Below, piece after piece: positions 34,628 through 41,955 of a stretch of DNA of 64,000 nucleotides. The position numbers and the translations under genes are program-made. This DNA is from an uncultured Bacilli bacterium (GTDB lineage Bacteria > Bacillota_I > Bacilli_A > ML615J-28 > CAG-313): contig CAKONV010000008.1 of assembly GCA_934098295.1 (NCBI GenBank), forward strand, positions 1-64,000, given 5' to 3'. Positions within the stretch are counted from its first letter, which is position 1; each line of letters begins with the position of its first letter. The notes beneath the pieces were generated by a model that had not been told where the DNA came from, searched no databases, and was given only the letters and a program-made list of their open reading frames with translations.

Positions 34628-35377
34628 CTAAAAAATTTTCTCCTCTATTAATACTAAATAATTGTTTTCGTTATCTATTTCTATAGAAAAATATACTGGT
34701 TCTGAATCTACACTAGTATATATTATATTATCATTATTATCTTTTAAATAGTTGCCTCCGCTATAACTTATTTTCATCATATATTTGCCTTGACTTAAAT
34801 GTAAACTCTCTAAATCAAAACTATACATATATGTAGGTGCTGGATAGAAATTTAAAATTTTAACAACTTTATATGTATCTTCGTTTTCATTTTTCAATTC
34901 CACACAAGCATTTAAAATTCCTTCATAATATGGATCAGGAACATCCTTATACCAATGTATTTCACTTGAAGTAATTGTAATATTATTAGGCTTTTCTAAT
35001 TTTTTATAATCATTACTAAATTCCTTAATATTTGTGTTTTTTAATAAAATAATTTTTGATGTTTGCTTATATAAAATCAATTTATCATCAAGTAATTTGA
35101 ATTTAATTTTATATATTATATTTTCGCAAGTGTAATAATCATTTTCCATCTTAAATTTATATACATATGAAATAATGTTTTTATCACAAAAAGAAGTTGC
35201 TTTTATCTTTTCAGATATTGTGATGAATGGATTTTTAACTATACAATAATAATGATCATTACTATAAACACCATCTTTTATCAACTCCGTTGGTTTTTCA
35301 TCTTGATTTTTTTCTTTACATCCGGCAAGAGCAAATCCTAATATAAATAATACTAATATTAAAACTATTTTTCTCAT
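34628..35377 (-). CDS. Lipoprotein
   Basis: A 249-residue protein: signal RKIVLILVLFILGFALAGC, then a mostly beta mature part with a C-terminal segment (YMMKISYSGGNYL ... YFSIEIDNENNYLVLIEEK) typical of bacterial surface beta domains. No family recognised. I start at MRKIV, seven codons inside the longest frame, where SD GAAAGGG lies 11 nt upstream. A degenerate family 1 tiny ORF and leader copy 3 precede it, making the leader, tiny ORF, lipoprotein order as elsewhere. Confidence 0.8.
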   Translation of the reverse strand: MRKIVLILVLFILGFALAGCKEKNQDEKPTELIKDGVYSNDHYYCIVKNPFITISEKIKATSFCDKNIISYVYKFKMENDYYTCENIIYKIKFKLLDDKLILYKQTSKIILLKNTNIKEFSNDYKKLEKPNNITITSSEIHWYKDVPDPYYEGILNACVELKNENEDTYKVVKILNFYPAPTYMYSFDLESLHLSQGKYMMKISYSGGNYLKDNNDNIIYTSVDSEPVYFSIEIDNENNYLVLIEEKIF

Positions 35378-35411
35378 TTTTATTTTTATCCCTTTCAATT
35401 TTAAATTAAGT

Positions 35412-35486
35412 TTACATGTCTTTAGACATATATTAATGGCCTAACAACGCTTTGACAATTCATATTTGTAATAAATAGATTTTCAT
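35412..35486 (-). pseudogene. Degenerate copy of tiny ORF family 1
   Basis: SD GGAGG and an ATG are kept and the 25-codon length is exact, but TGA replaces codon 9 and TAA codon 18. It begins MKIYLLQI. The sequence is clearly alignable with the intact copies at 30.6 and 33.7 kb. Confidence 0.6.
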
Positions 35487-35547
35487 ACAATACCTCCTTA
35501 TTCATTTTTTTATCATATTATTATATGCCGTGTATATAGTTTTTTTA

Positions 35548-35632
35548 AAAAAACTCTCCTTATTTTTTTGGAGAGTGAATTTTTTTAAATTGTGTGTTAT
35601 TCTTAAGAATGTCCCCACGCAAACTTAAGCAA
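35548..35632 (-). promoter_or_regulatory. Repeated leader element, copy 3
   Basis: Starting 21 nt after a -10 box: CTTAAG, TTTGCGT, GGGGACATT and CTTAAG make a 6-bp hairpin; then CTCTCC / GGAGAG with T7 makes a terminator. A promoter directly upstream shows that this is a true 5' leader, not the end of a gene. Confidence 0.7.
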
Positions 35633-35650
35633 TTTATATTTTATATGCAC

Positions 35651-35679
35651 ATTTTATCATAATATGAAAAATAATGCAA
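35651..35679 (-). promoter_or_regulatory. Sigma-A promoter of leader copy 3
   Basis: TTGCAT-N17-TAAAAT with TATGA before the -10, on the minus strand. The rest of 35680-35930 holds no gene. Confidence 0.8.
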
Positions 35680-35930
35680 GCGTTTTATGATTTTATTGTT
35701 GATATATCAACATTTTAGTTATCTATAAATATTTATATTAAGTAAATTCAAAAATAACATTAAAACTAAAAATTATTATGTTCATACTAAATAAAATACA
35801 ATTATTTTTTTTACGAATTCTCTAACTAGATGTGTTTTTCTACTTGTCTTCCTTCATATATCATTAATTGTTTAGTGCGTTTATTTTTCTTGCAATTTAA
35901 TAATTCATTACTTTATAAAAATATGTATAA

Positions 35931-35970
35931 AAAAACACCATTAGTCTATTAGATTAATGGTGTTTTTTTT
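35931..35970 (-). terminator. Intrinsic terminator of the XRE-GNAT pair
   Basis: AACACCATTA pairs with TAATGGTGTT; T/A runs flank both sides. Confidence 0.88.
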
Positions 35971-35972
35971 GA

Positions 35973-36983
35973 TTATTCAACTTTCAATGTAAAAGTTTCT
36001 TTATCTTTTTGTTCAAATCCTATTTCTAATAAACATCTTTTATAAAAATCATATCTTCTCATTAAAATTGTATATTTACTTAAACATACCTTTAGCTGAT
36101 TTATGTTGTGTTTTTCTTTTATTGTATTATAAAAGTTTCTTGCTTCATCTACTATTTTTACAAGAGCACTTTTAAATAAGTAATCTTCATCTAAATAAAA
36201 TTCTATATTTATTGAATGTTCGCTATATTTAGGATTATCATCTTCATGGTCAGTATAATAGATATGCGTATATCCTACTGCTATTCTACTACATCTAACT
36301 GTTTTTACTAATGCATTTTCATTTGTTGAATATGACATTATAGTATTTTCATATGTCGATATATTTGGCAGTAAAATATATGGTTCCTCATCATTTCTGC
36401 ATTTATAATTTTTATAAAATTCATTCATCATAGATTTTGAAACAAATCTAATATCATCTTTATTTAGCTTTGATAAATAAAAATTACTTTCAAGATTTAG
36501 TTCATAATAAACAGCGCCATCATCGCCAGGATAAATACTACCAAAAGATTTAATATTTTCATTTTTAGTAAATCCTAATTTTTCAAATAACCTTCTACTA
36601 TTTTCACATGCAAATGCCACTATCTTTATAGCATTTTCTTCTTTTAAAATTCTAATAACACTTTTAATGAAACTAGTACCATAGCCTTGTCTTTGATAGT
36701 CTTTATCTACGATTAAAGATGATATTAAATATTCATCGTACTTTTCAATTTGTTCAACAGTTTCATAGTTTTTATATGTTTCAACAAAACAACTTGCGAT
36801 AACTTTATCATTTAATATTCCTAAAATATAAAAATTATGTTTTGAATCAAGGTTCATATATCGTACATTATAATACATATATGTACCCTTATTTGTATTC
36901 CACTGCTTATGATGCATTAATGTAATTTGTTCTGCCCATTCATCTGGAAAATGGATTGTTTTATACACTTTAAAATCATTCAT
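35973..36983 (-). CDS. GNAT-family N-acetyltransferase with a C-terminal extension
   Basis: A 336-residue protein. Residues 1-165 form a GNAT domain: acetyl-CoA motif YLISSLIVDKDYQRQGYGTSFIKSVI (about 82-107) and motif B AFACENSRRLFEKLGF. The second half (about 170-336) is of unknown fold and may be a degenerate second GNAT domain. The substrate is unknown. I start at MNDFKVY, where SD AGGTG is 6 nt upstream. It follows a small XRE regulator by 17 bp, which probably controls it. Confidence 0.82.
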   Translation of the reverse strand: MNDFKVYKTIHFPDEWAEQITLMHHKQWNTNKGTYMYYNVRYMNLDSKHNFYILGILNDKVIASCFVETYKNYETVEQIEKYDEYLISSLIVDKDYQRQGYGTSFIKSVIRILKEENAIKIVAFACENSRRLFEKLGFTKNENIKSFGSIYPGDDGAVYYELNLESNFYLSKLNKDDIRFVSKSMMNEFYKNYKCRNDEEPYILLPNISTYENTIMSYSTNENALVKTVRCSRIAVGYTHIYYTDHEDDNPKYSEHSINIEFYLDEDYLFKSALVKIVDEARNFYNTIKEKHNINQLKVCLSKYTILMRRYDFYKRCLLEIGFEQKDKETFTLKVE

Positions 36984-37000
36984 TATTAACACCTACTTCC

Positions 37001-37207
37001 TTAATATAAATCTTTTAATAATTCTTCCAAAGTACAATCAAGCATTTTAGTAAGGGGAACAAGATATAAAATACTTGGATAGCTTATGCCTTGTTCCCAC
37101 TTTGATATTGACTGTCTAGAAATGCGTAATTTCTTTGCTAGGTCTTCTTGAGATAAGTTTTTCTTTTCTCTTAAAGATTTTAAATTGTTTTCGAAACTAA
37201 TAATCAA
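37001..37207 (-). CDS. Small XRE-family HTH regulator
   Basis: A 68-residue Cro/CI-type helix-turn-helix protein: LKSLREKKNLSQEDLAKKL, RISRQSISKWEQGISYPS, then LTKMLDCTLEELLKDLY. It is only the DNA-binding domain plus a short end. The start is TTG with SD AGAGG close by (about 3 nt), which implies weak initiation. It heads the operon with the acetyltransferase. Confidence 0.88.
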   Translation of the reverse strand: MIISFENNLKSLREKKNLSQEDLAKKLRISRQSISKWEQGISYPSILYLVPLTKMLDCTLEELLKDLY

Positions 37208-37271
37208 ATACCTCTTTTCTTTTTAATATAATGTTTTTCATATATATCAAACATCCTTCTTGTAGCAACAA

Positions 37272-37302
37272 AAAAGCACCTCTAATAAACTAGAAGTGCT
37301 TA
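37272..37302 (-). terminator. Intrinsic terminator after tiny ORF 37330-37392
   Basis: AAGCACTTCTA pairs with TAGAGGTGCTT (one mismatch) followed by TTTTT on the minus strand. Confidence 0.85.
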
Positions 37303-37329
37303 TAGTTTCTATATGCTTGCTACTGGATG

Positions 37330-37392
37330 TTATTTATCCATACCTAGAAAGGTTATTATTACTTCTAATTTATTATAAAACATATTATTCAT
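37330..37392 (-). CDS. Candidate 20-residue peptide ORF
   Basis: MNNMFYNKLEVIITFLGMDK, with SD GGAG 10 nt before ATG and a strong terminator 30 nt after the stop, forming a compact transcript of about 150 nt. Not recognised. It could be a small toxin, signal or leader peptide. Confidence 0.45.
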   Translation of the reverse strand: MNNMFYNKLEVIITFLGMDK

Positions 37393-37473
37393 AATAACCA
37401 ACTCCTTTCGTTGTTTAAGGTCTTTTACACTAATATTATATATTAATTTTGATAATTTATCAACCGATATATC

Positions 37474-37575
37474 TTAATTTGCCGCACCAGTTAGTTGCGA
37501 CATTTTTTTAAATGCTTTATCCCCATTTTTATCATCTATTTCTTTTAATATTGTATATTCAAATAATTTATAAAT
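37474..37575 (-). pseudogene. C-terminal gene remnant
   Basis: A frame reads YKLFEYTILKEIDDKNGDKA and then FKKMSQLTGAAN before TAA, without a start. It looks like the end of a lost gene. The rest of 37208-37704 contains the tiny ORF, its terminator and the Fic terminator. Confidence 0.35.
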
Positions 37576-37600
37576 ATCTTAGCCATAATAACATGAAAAC

Positions 37601-37642
37601 AAAAAATAAGTCTTTTATCACATGATTAATAAAAGACTTATT
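37601..37642 (-). terminator. Terminator downstream of the Fic gene
   Basis: AATAAGTCTTTTAT pairs perfectly with ATAAAAGACTTATT, with TTTTTTG following on the minus strand. Confidence 0.88.
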
Positions 37643-37659
37643 AATTTACTTTAATGGTG
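37626..37659. repeat. 34-bp near-repeat of the tRNA-Glu 3' flank (left copy)
   Basis: 31 of 34 bases match 40154-40187, ending in AATGGTG, the CCA end of a tRNA on the minus strand. Next to it (37657-37680) TTCATCACCTGCACCA on the minus strand looks like a decayed tRNA 3' end. Confidence 0.6.
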
Positions 37660-37704
37660 CAGGTGATGAAATCAGAATAACATAAGTATTAACACATTAA
37701 TTAT

Positions 37705-38811
37705 TTAATCAGTAAACCCAATATCTGAAACTTTTAAACTAGAATATTTATCAGATAATTTATAACTAGTTATTCTAGTTGTTCCACCATTAGGTATTAA
37801 TATTCCCTTATTGACCCATTCTACCATCCATTTAGAAATAGCCCTTGAAGTTACACCAAATAAAGATGCTAATTCTTTGTTTTTTAATATTGTTACATTG
37901 TTTTCTAAACAATATCTTATCATTACCAAATCTTTTTTTGATAATCCATTTAAAACATTACTCGTATCTTTATTTGATGCTTCCTTAGCTTGATAATATA
38001 TATTTTCTGAATTTAAAGACATAATTTTACAAAAATATTCAAGCCAAATTTCTAAATGTGGTGGATTCTCTCTTCCATCATAAAATAATGCAGGAAGTCC
38101 CATTTGTAATGAATCATAATATCCATCAAGATCACTCATATAATATTCTTCAAAAGAGTTAAAGCCTTTAAAATCATAATCTTTAATCATTAGAATATAT
38201 GTAGCAATAGCTCTTGATGTACGTCCATTACCATTAGTAAATGGATGAATACTTACAAATGCATAACTTGTTATTGCAGCTAAAATTGGAGCAGGTAAAT
38301 TTTGATTATTATAATACCAAGTGATGAGCTCGTCAATTAATGGTTCAACATCACACCATTCTGGTGGAATATATTCTGCACGTTTAGTTTTATCATCGTA
38401 TACAGCAAACAAAACTCCTGGTGGAGTAGGGCCCCTAAATTCAATTCTTTTTAGTTTTCCATTTTTTTCAATAATATCATGTAATTGGAATATTAATTCT
38501 TTCGATAAGGGTGTATTTTTAGTTTTTTCTTCTTCTAGAAAAGAAAGTGCATCCCAGTAATTTTGCACTTCTACTTCAGCAGAAAGTTTGTTACTTTGAT
38601 TCTTTTGATTAATTACATTTTCAACTTGTTTTAAAGATAATACATTTCCTTCTATACTTGTAGAAAAATGTGTTTTTTTAAGTTTAGCATCATACATTAA
38701 TTTTTGTTTTGTTCTAGTTGGTAAATATAAATATTCCAAAGCCGTTTTATACTTTTCAATATTTAATAAATAACTAACAAGTTCATTTGTATATTTAAAC
38801 TCTAATTTCAT
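37705..38811 (-). CDS. Fic-domain protein with N-terminal inhibitory helix and C-terminal HTH
   Basis: A 368-residue class II Fic protein. Inhibitory motif FSTSIEGN (S-x3-E-G) lies near residue 46, and the Fic core VSIHPFTNGNGRTSRAIATY near residues 190-209. The usual acidic residue in HxFx(D/E)GNGR is Asn here, so metal binding and AMPylation may be altered. The C-terminus has a winged-helix region (ELASLFGVTSRAISKWMVEW). I start at MKLEFKY, with SD GGAG nine nt upstream. Its promoter carries three copies of GTTCCTTATT, so autoregulation is plausible. Confidence 0.9.
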   Translation of the reverse strand: MKLEFKYTNELVSYLLNIEKYKTALEYLYLPTRTKQKLMYDAKLKKTHFSTSIEGNVLSLKQVENVINQKNQSNKLSAEVEVQNYWDALSFLEEEKTKNTPLSKELIFQLHDIIEKNGKLKRIEFRGPTPPGVLFAVYDDKTKRAEYIPPEWCDVEPLIDELITWYYNNQNLPAPILAAITSYAFVSIHPFTNGNGRTSRAIATYILMIKDYDFKGFNSFEEYYMSDLDGYYDSLQMGLPALFYDGRENPPHLEIWLEYFCKIMSLNSENIYYQAKEASNKDTSNVLNGLSKKDLVMIRYCLENNVTILKNKELASLFGVTSRAISKWMVEWVNKGILIPNGGTTRITSYKLSDKYSSLKVSDIGFTD

Positions 38812-38830
38812 ATTTATCATCTCCACATAT

Positions 38831-38887
38831 ATTATAACAAAATAAGGAACAGAAATCAATTATTTCGTTCCTTATTCGTTCCTTATT
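38831..38887 (-). promoter_or_regulatory. Fic promoter with overlapping operator-like repeats
   Basis: TTGATT-N17-TATAAT (38831-38859, minus). AATAAGGAAC at 38841-38850 lies in the spacer; its inverse GTTCCTTATT occurs at 38867-38876 and again at 38878-38887, an 11-bp period. Confidence 0.7.
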
Positions 38888-39038
38888 TTTCTTTATATGT
38901 TCTCTATTTTATTTTTAAAGAATTTATTTAATTTTTAATATGCCTTAATTTTCTTACCTGTATAAAATTTTTTAAAATTTACTTATTGGAAATGTAAAGC
39001 ATTTTGTTTAAGAGATTTGTGGTATTATTTAATATCTT

Positions 39039-39820
39039 TTACATTTCATTTACTTTGCCCAAAATATTCTGATAAATTTCCAAATTATTATATTGTTTAA
39101 AAATATTATCAATCAATTCTTTTAAAATATTTTTTTTAAATCTCTTAATACAGATGAGTAGCCACAAATACCAGTACATCCAATCTGATTCATAAATGGA
39201 GTTTCAATAATATGAGGCTTAAAATTAATAGTATAATCTACTGCTCTTAAAATATTATTAAAACAATTAATAACAGCATCTTCTTTATTAGTTGTTTTTA
39301 TTTCTAATTTTGCCATTTCAATATTATCCATTTGTGAATATAAATCTATTAAACATTGTGTTGCATTTATTCTAATATTATTATTTGTTGATTTTTCTAA
39401 AATATTTTCTGCAATTTTAACTATTTTATTTGAGTACTTAATTGTATTTGTAACTATATTTATTGTATCCATAATACTAATTAAACAAACTTTAACTTCT
39501 TCATTATTAGGTGATTTCTTATATGCTTCTTGCCATAACTTTAGTTCATTTTCATAATCATTATTCATAGCATATTGATCTACTTGTTTTTTTAATTCTT
39601 TAACATACTCATCTTGTTTGATATTTTCAACTCCTAATAATTCATCTACTGTTACTTCAAAAATATTTGCGATAAATGGCAGTAATGAAATATCAGGATA
39701 TGTTAATGACTGTTCCCATCTTGATATAGACTTTGATGTTGTACCTAATAATTCAGCTTATTCCTCTTGAGTCATTTTCTTTGTTATTCTTAAACTTTTA
39801 ATATTATTTCCTAAATTCAT
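39039..39820 (-). pseudogene. XRE-family regulator gene with a nonsense codon and a frameshift
   Basis: From ATG at 39820 (SD AAGGAG) the frame reads MNLGNNIKSLRITKKMTQEE, then TAA at 39758-39760 where Gln would be expected, then AELLGTTSKSISRWEQSLTYPDI, a complete Cro/CI HTH. A helical TPR-like C-terminal part follows. The frame breaks in an A8 run near 39130; the other frame continues NILKELIDNIFKQYNNLEIY to 39039. Two lesions imply recent inactivation. The intact part from an internal ATG could still be translated. Confidence 0.85.
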
Positions 39821-39982
39821 ATATTTTCTCCTTAATTATATATTGAAATGGCCAATTACACTAATATTATAATATTAATTAATAACATTCTCCACCCCAC
39901 AAACAAGGATAACTATTCTCATTTCTTGGGAATTATTCTCACCATAGCATAAAACCTACTTTATTTTCACCATTATCTCTTT

Positions 39983-40044
39983 TAGGTTCAAGTCTCGTAA
40001 GAACTAAAGGTTCGACACCCGTAAGACAATAGTTCAAGTCCGTG
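39983..40044 (+). repeat. Tandem T-arm-like repeats beside the tRNA genes
   Basis: Three units of roughly 25 bp with GGTTCAAGTCTCGTAAGA, GGTTCGACACCCGTAAGA and GTTCAAGTCCG. Each looks like a tRNA T-arm (GTTCRA). No full cloverleaf can be folded. The remainder of 39821-40182 shows nothing else that I can name. Confidence 0.4.
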
Positions 40045-40182
40045 GTCAGTCTCCCTAGGTATACTGAACAAAAAGTTGCATGAATAAGTAAAAAAAGAGG
40101 ATATTCTAACCTTTTTTGGCCAAAACACCCTTTAAAATGCAAAAAAATAAGCCTTAATAGAAGACTTATCGATTTACTTTAA

Positions 40183-40259
40183 TGGTGATCCGGACGGGAT
40201 TCGAACCCGTGAATGCATGCGTGAAAGGCATGTGAGTTAAGCCGCTTCTCCACCGGACC
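40183..40259 (-). tRNA. tRNA-Glu (TTC)
   Basis: Acceptor GGTCCGG pairs with CCGGATC, encoded CCA, anticodon stem CATGC/GCATG around loop CTTTCAC giving TTC, and T-arm ACGGGTTCGAATCCCGT. Transcribed after tRNA-Ser. A weak terminator (GATAAGTCTTC...GGCTTATTTTTTT) follows at 40143-40170. Confidence 0.95.
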
Positions 40260-40269
40260 TTAAAAAAAA

Positions 40270-40360
40270 TGGCGGAGTAAAAGGGATTTGAACCCTTGCA
40301 CCAGTTTCCCAGTCTACGCACTTAGCAGGCGCGCCTCTTCAGCCTCTTGAGTATTACTCC
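40270..40360 (-). tRNA. tRNA-Ser (GCT)
   Basis: 91 nt with a long variable arm (GTAGACTGGGAAACTGG), acceptor GGAGTAA / TTACTCC, loop CTGCTAA giving anticodon GCT, T-arm AAGGGTTCAAATCCCTT and encoded CCA. Confidence 0.95.
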
Positions 40361-40371
40361 AACGCTTTTAT

Positions 40372-40400
40372 ATTATACTAAATTAATCCAAAAAAGTCAA
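40372..40400 (-). promoter_or_regulatory. Promoter of tRNA-Ser/tRNA-Glu
   Basis: TTGACT-N17-TATAAT on the minus strand, 12 bp before the tRNA-Ser 5' end. Confidence 0.88.
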
Positions 40401-40470
40401 ACAATTTGAAAAAATTATGCATATTTTTAACTTTTTTAATTAATAATATAATAAGAAAGGAAGATTAATT

Positions 40471-40803
40471 ATGCCAAAGTTAAAATGTAAAGCAGAAAAT
40501 TGTGCATACAATTATGATTGGTTATGTCGAAAAAATACTATTGACGTTGATGGTCCTAGTTCTAAGTGTAAAAATCAAACTTGCTGCAAAAGTTTTTGTG
40601 ATAAGTCCGATAATTCTTTAGACACAGAATTTGCAACATTTGATAGAATGCCATCTATTCATACAGAAATCTATTGTGATGCCGTAAATTGTGTTTATGA
40701 AAAAAATCAAAAGTGTTTTGCAGATCGAGTTGAAATTCTTAATGATGGTAAAACTGATAAGGAACATTACACTCATTGTCAAACTTTTGAACCTATTGAT
40801 TAA
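40471..40803 (+). CDS. Protein with two DUF1540 cysteine motifs
   Basis: A 110-residue cytoplasmic protein with two copies of the DUF1540 pattern: LKCKAENCAYNYDWLCRKNTIDVDG...C (residues 3-45) and IYCDAVNCVYEKNQKCFADRVEI...HCQTF (residues 68-106). Each has four or more spaced cysteines, probably binding a metal. DUF1540 proteins are widespread in Bacillota, often small and of unknown role. SD AAAGGAAG precedes ATG and a hairpin terminator follows directly. Confidence 0.9.
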   Translation: MPKLKCKAENCAYNYDWLCRKNTIDVDGPSSKCKNQTCCKSFCDKSDNSLDTEFATFDRMPSIHTEIYCDAVNCVYEKNQKCFADRVEILNDGKTDKEHYTHCQTFEPID

Positions 40804-40828
40804 AAGTGGTAATACCACTTTTATTTTT
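40802..40828 (+). terminator. Intrinsic terminator of the DUF1540 gene
   Basis: AAAAGTGGT pairs with ACCACTTTT around a short loop, then ATTTTT. Confidence 0.88.
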
Positions 40829-40837
40829 ACATAATTG

Positions 40838-40866
40838 TTGAAATATCTGTGAAAGTGTGATATACT
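40838..40866 (+). promoter_or_regulatory. Promoter of the thioredoxin-like pair
   Basis: TTGAAA-N17-TATACT with TGTGA before the -10, 33 bp upstream of the lipoprotein start. Confidence 0.75.
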
Positions 40867-40898
40867 AAGTGTATATATGAGAAAGTAGGTTTATAAAA

Positions 40899-41369
40899 AT
40901 GAAAAAGTATTTATTTTTGTTTTTGACTTTACTTTGTATGATAAACTTAGCTTCTTGTAAGAAAAAAAGCATTACTTATAATGATTTAGAAAAAGTTACT
41001 TATGAAAATATATTATCTCTTCCAAAGGGCAAATATATTGTAGTTGCTTATCAAGCTAATTGTGAAAACTGTGATAAATTATTAGAATCTGTTCAAACAT
41101 ATTATGAATTTGCTAATAAACACAGTAGCGCAATGCCTATATATGCAATAAATGTTAACTTAGCTATTAATAAGAAAATGCTTTTATCAAGTAGTGATAG
41201 TTATCCTTCTAATATGGTTGGTACAACCAAATATACAAACATTAAAGTCAAAGCAACTCCAAGTATTATGGTCATCAGTAATGGTAAGTTAGAAAAAGTA
41301 ATTTCTGATTACAATACCAAAACACCTGTTAGTGATGCACAAAAATACTTTGAAGAATTGATGAAATAG
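40899..41369 (+). CDS. Thioredoxin-fold lipoprotein
   Basis: A 156-residue protein: lipoprotein signal ending LASC (Cys20), then a thioredoxin fold. The active site is VVAYQANCENCDKLLESV (CENC, about residues 52-56), and the cis-proline segment is VKATPSIMVISNGK (about 125-138). It is probably an extracellular thiol-disulphide enzyme or electron carrier. The next gene, 10 bp downstream, encodes a membrane-anchored relative without the CxxC motif, so the two may work as a pair. Confidence 0.86.
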   Translation: MKKYLFLFLTLLCMINLASCKKKSITYNDLEKVTYENILSLPKGKYIVVAYQANCENCDKLLESVQTYYEFANKHSSAMPIYAINVNLAINKKMLLSSSDSYPSNMVGTTKYTNIKVKATPSIMVISNGKLEKVISDYNTKTPVSDAQKYFEELMK

Positions 41370-41379
41370 GAGTTTATTT

Positions 41380-41853
41380 ATGAAAAATGCTGTAACAAAC
41401 AAGAAAAAAATTAATATTAATGATTTGATTATTTACATTGGTTTTGGTGTTATTACTCTTTTCGCAGTAGTTTTTACCTTGGTAGTATGTGCAAAACCTT
41501 TTAAAATAACTAAAATTGATAATATTAAAGAAGTTGATTATTCTGATTATGCTACCCAAAGTCCTAGTGAATATTATGTATATGTTTATGTAAATGATGT
41601 TCCTAGAGCTTCTTGGTATGAAAAAATTGTTATCGAATATGCTAACTATGCAAGATTAAACTCAGCTACTCCTATTTATGCCTATGACTATTATTCTGGG
41701 CAAAACAAGCAAATAGCTTCATCTATTGCAACCACTGTCACAGTTGGTGAAAATGTTCCTTGTTTAATCAAAATTAAAAATGGTAAGGTTGATAGTAAAT
41801 ATACTACCTGGACGAAGTTTAATAACGAATTGACTAAAGCAATGAACAAATAG
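41380..41853 (+). CDS. Membrane-anchored thioredoxin-like protein without active-site cysteines
   Basis: A 157-residue protein with one N-terminal helix (IIYIGFGVITLFAVVFTLVVCA) and an outer domain that follows the thioredoxin plan of its neighbour: YYVYVYVNDVPRASWYEKIVIEYANYA aligned with VVAYQANCENCDKLLESVQTYYEFA, then NVPCLIKIKNGKVDS in the cis-proline position. The CxxC is replaced (DVPRAS), so it cannot do dithiol chemistry there; it may bind or hold substrates. It ends before a strong hairpin. Confidence 0.75.
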   Translation: MKNAVTNKKKININDLIIYIGFGVITLFAVVFTLVVCAKPFKITKIDNIKEVDYSDYATQSPSEYYVYVYVNDVPRASWYEKIVIEYANYARLNSATPIYAYDYYSGQNKQIASSIATTVTVGENVPCLIKIKNGKVDSKYTTWTKFNNELTKAMNK

Positions 41854-41866
41854 AATAATGGTTTTT

Positions 41867-41908
41867 AAAATACTTTTACTTTTATTTAGAGTAAAAGTAT
41901 TTTTTTTG
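41867..41908 (+). terminator. Intrinsic terminator of the thioredoxin-like pair
   Basis: AAATACTTTTACT pairs with AGTAAAAGTATTT around a 9-nt loop, followed by T8. Confidence 0.92.
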
Positions 41909-41955
41909 CATATATTTCTTCTTAATCGTTAATACTATTATTAAGAGGTGATGTT

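Noticed and set aside
35412..35486. TGA recoding in the degenerate tiny ORF copy
   Set aside because: TGG codes Trp throughout, TGA ends at least the genes stopping at 15845 and 33397, and a TAA also interrupts this copy, so it is decay and not recoding.
39939..40142. 67-codon minus-strand ORF near tRNA-Glu
   Set aside because: It crosses the T-arm-like repeats, has no SD, and its composition is unlike the surrounding genes.
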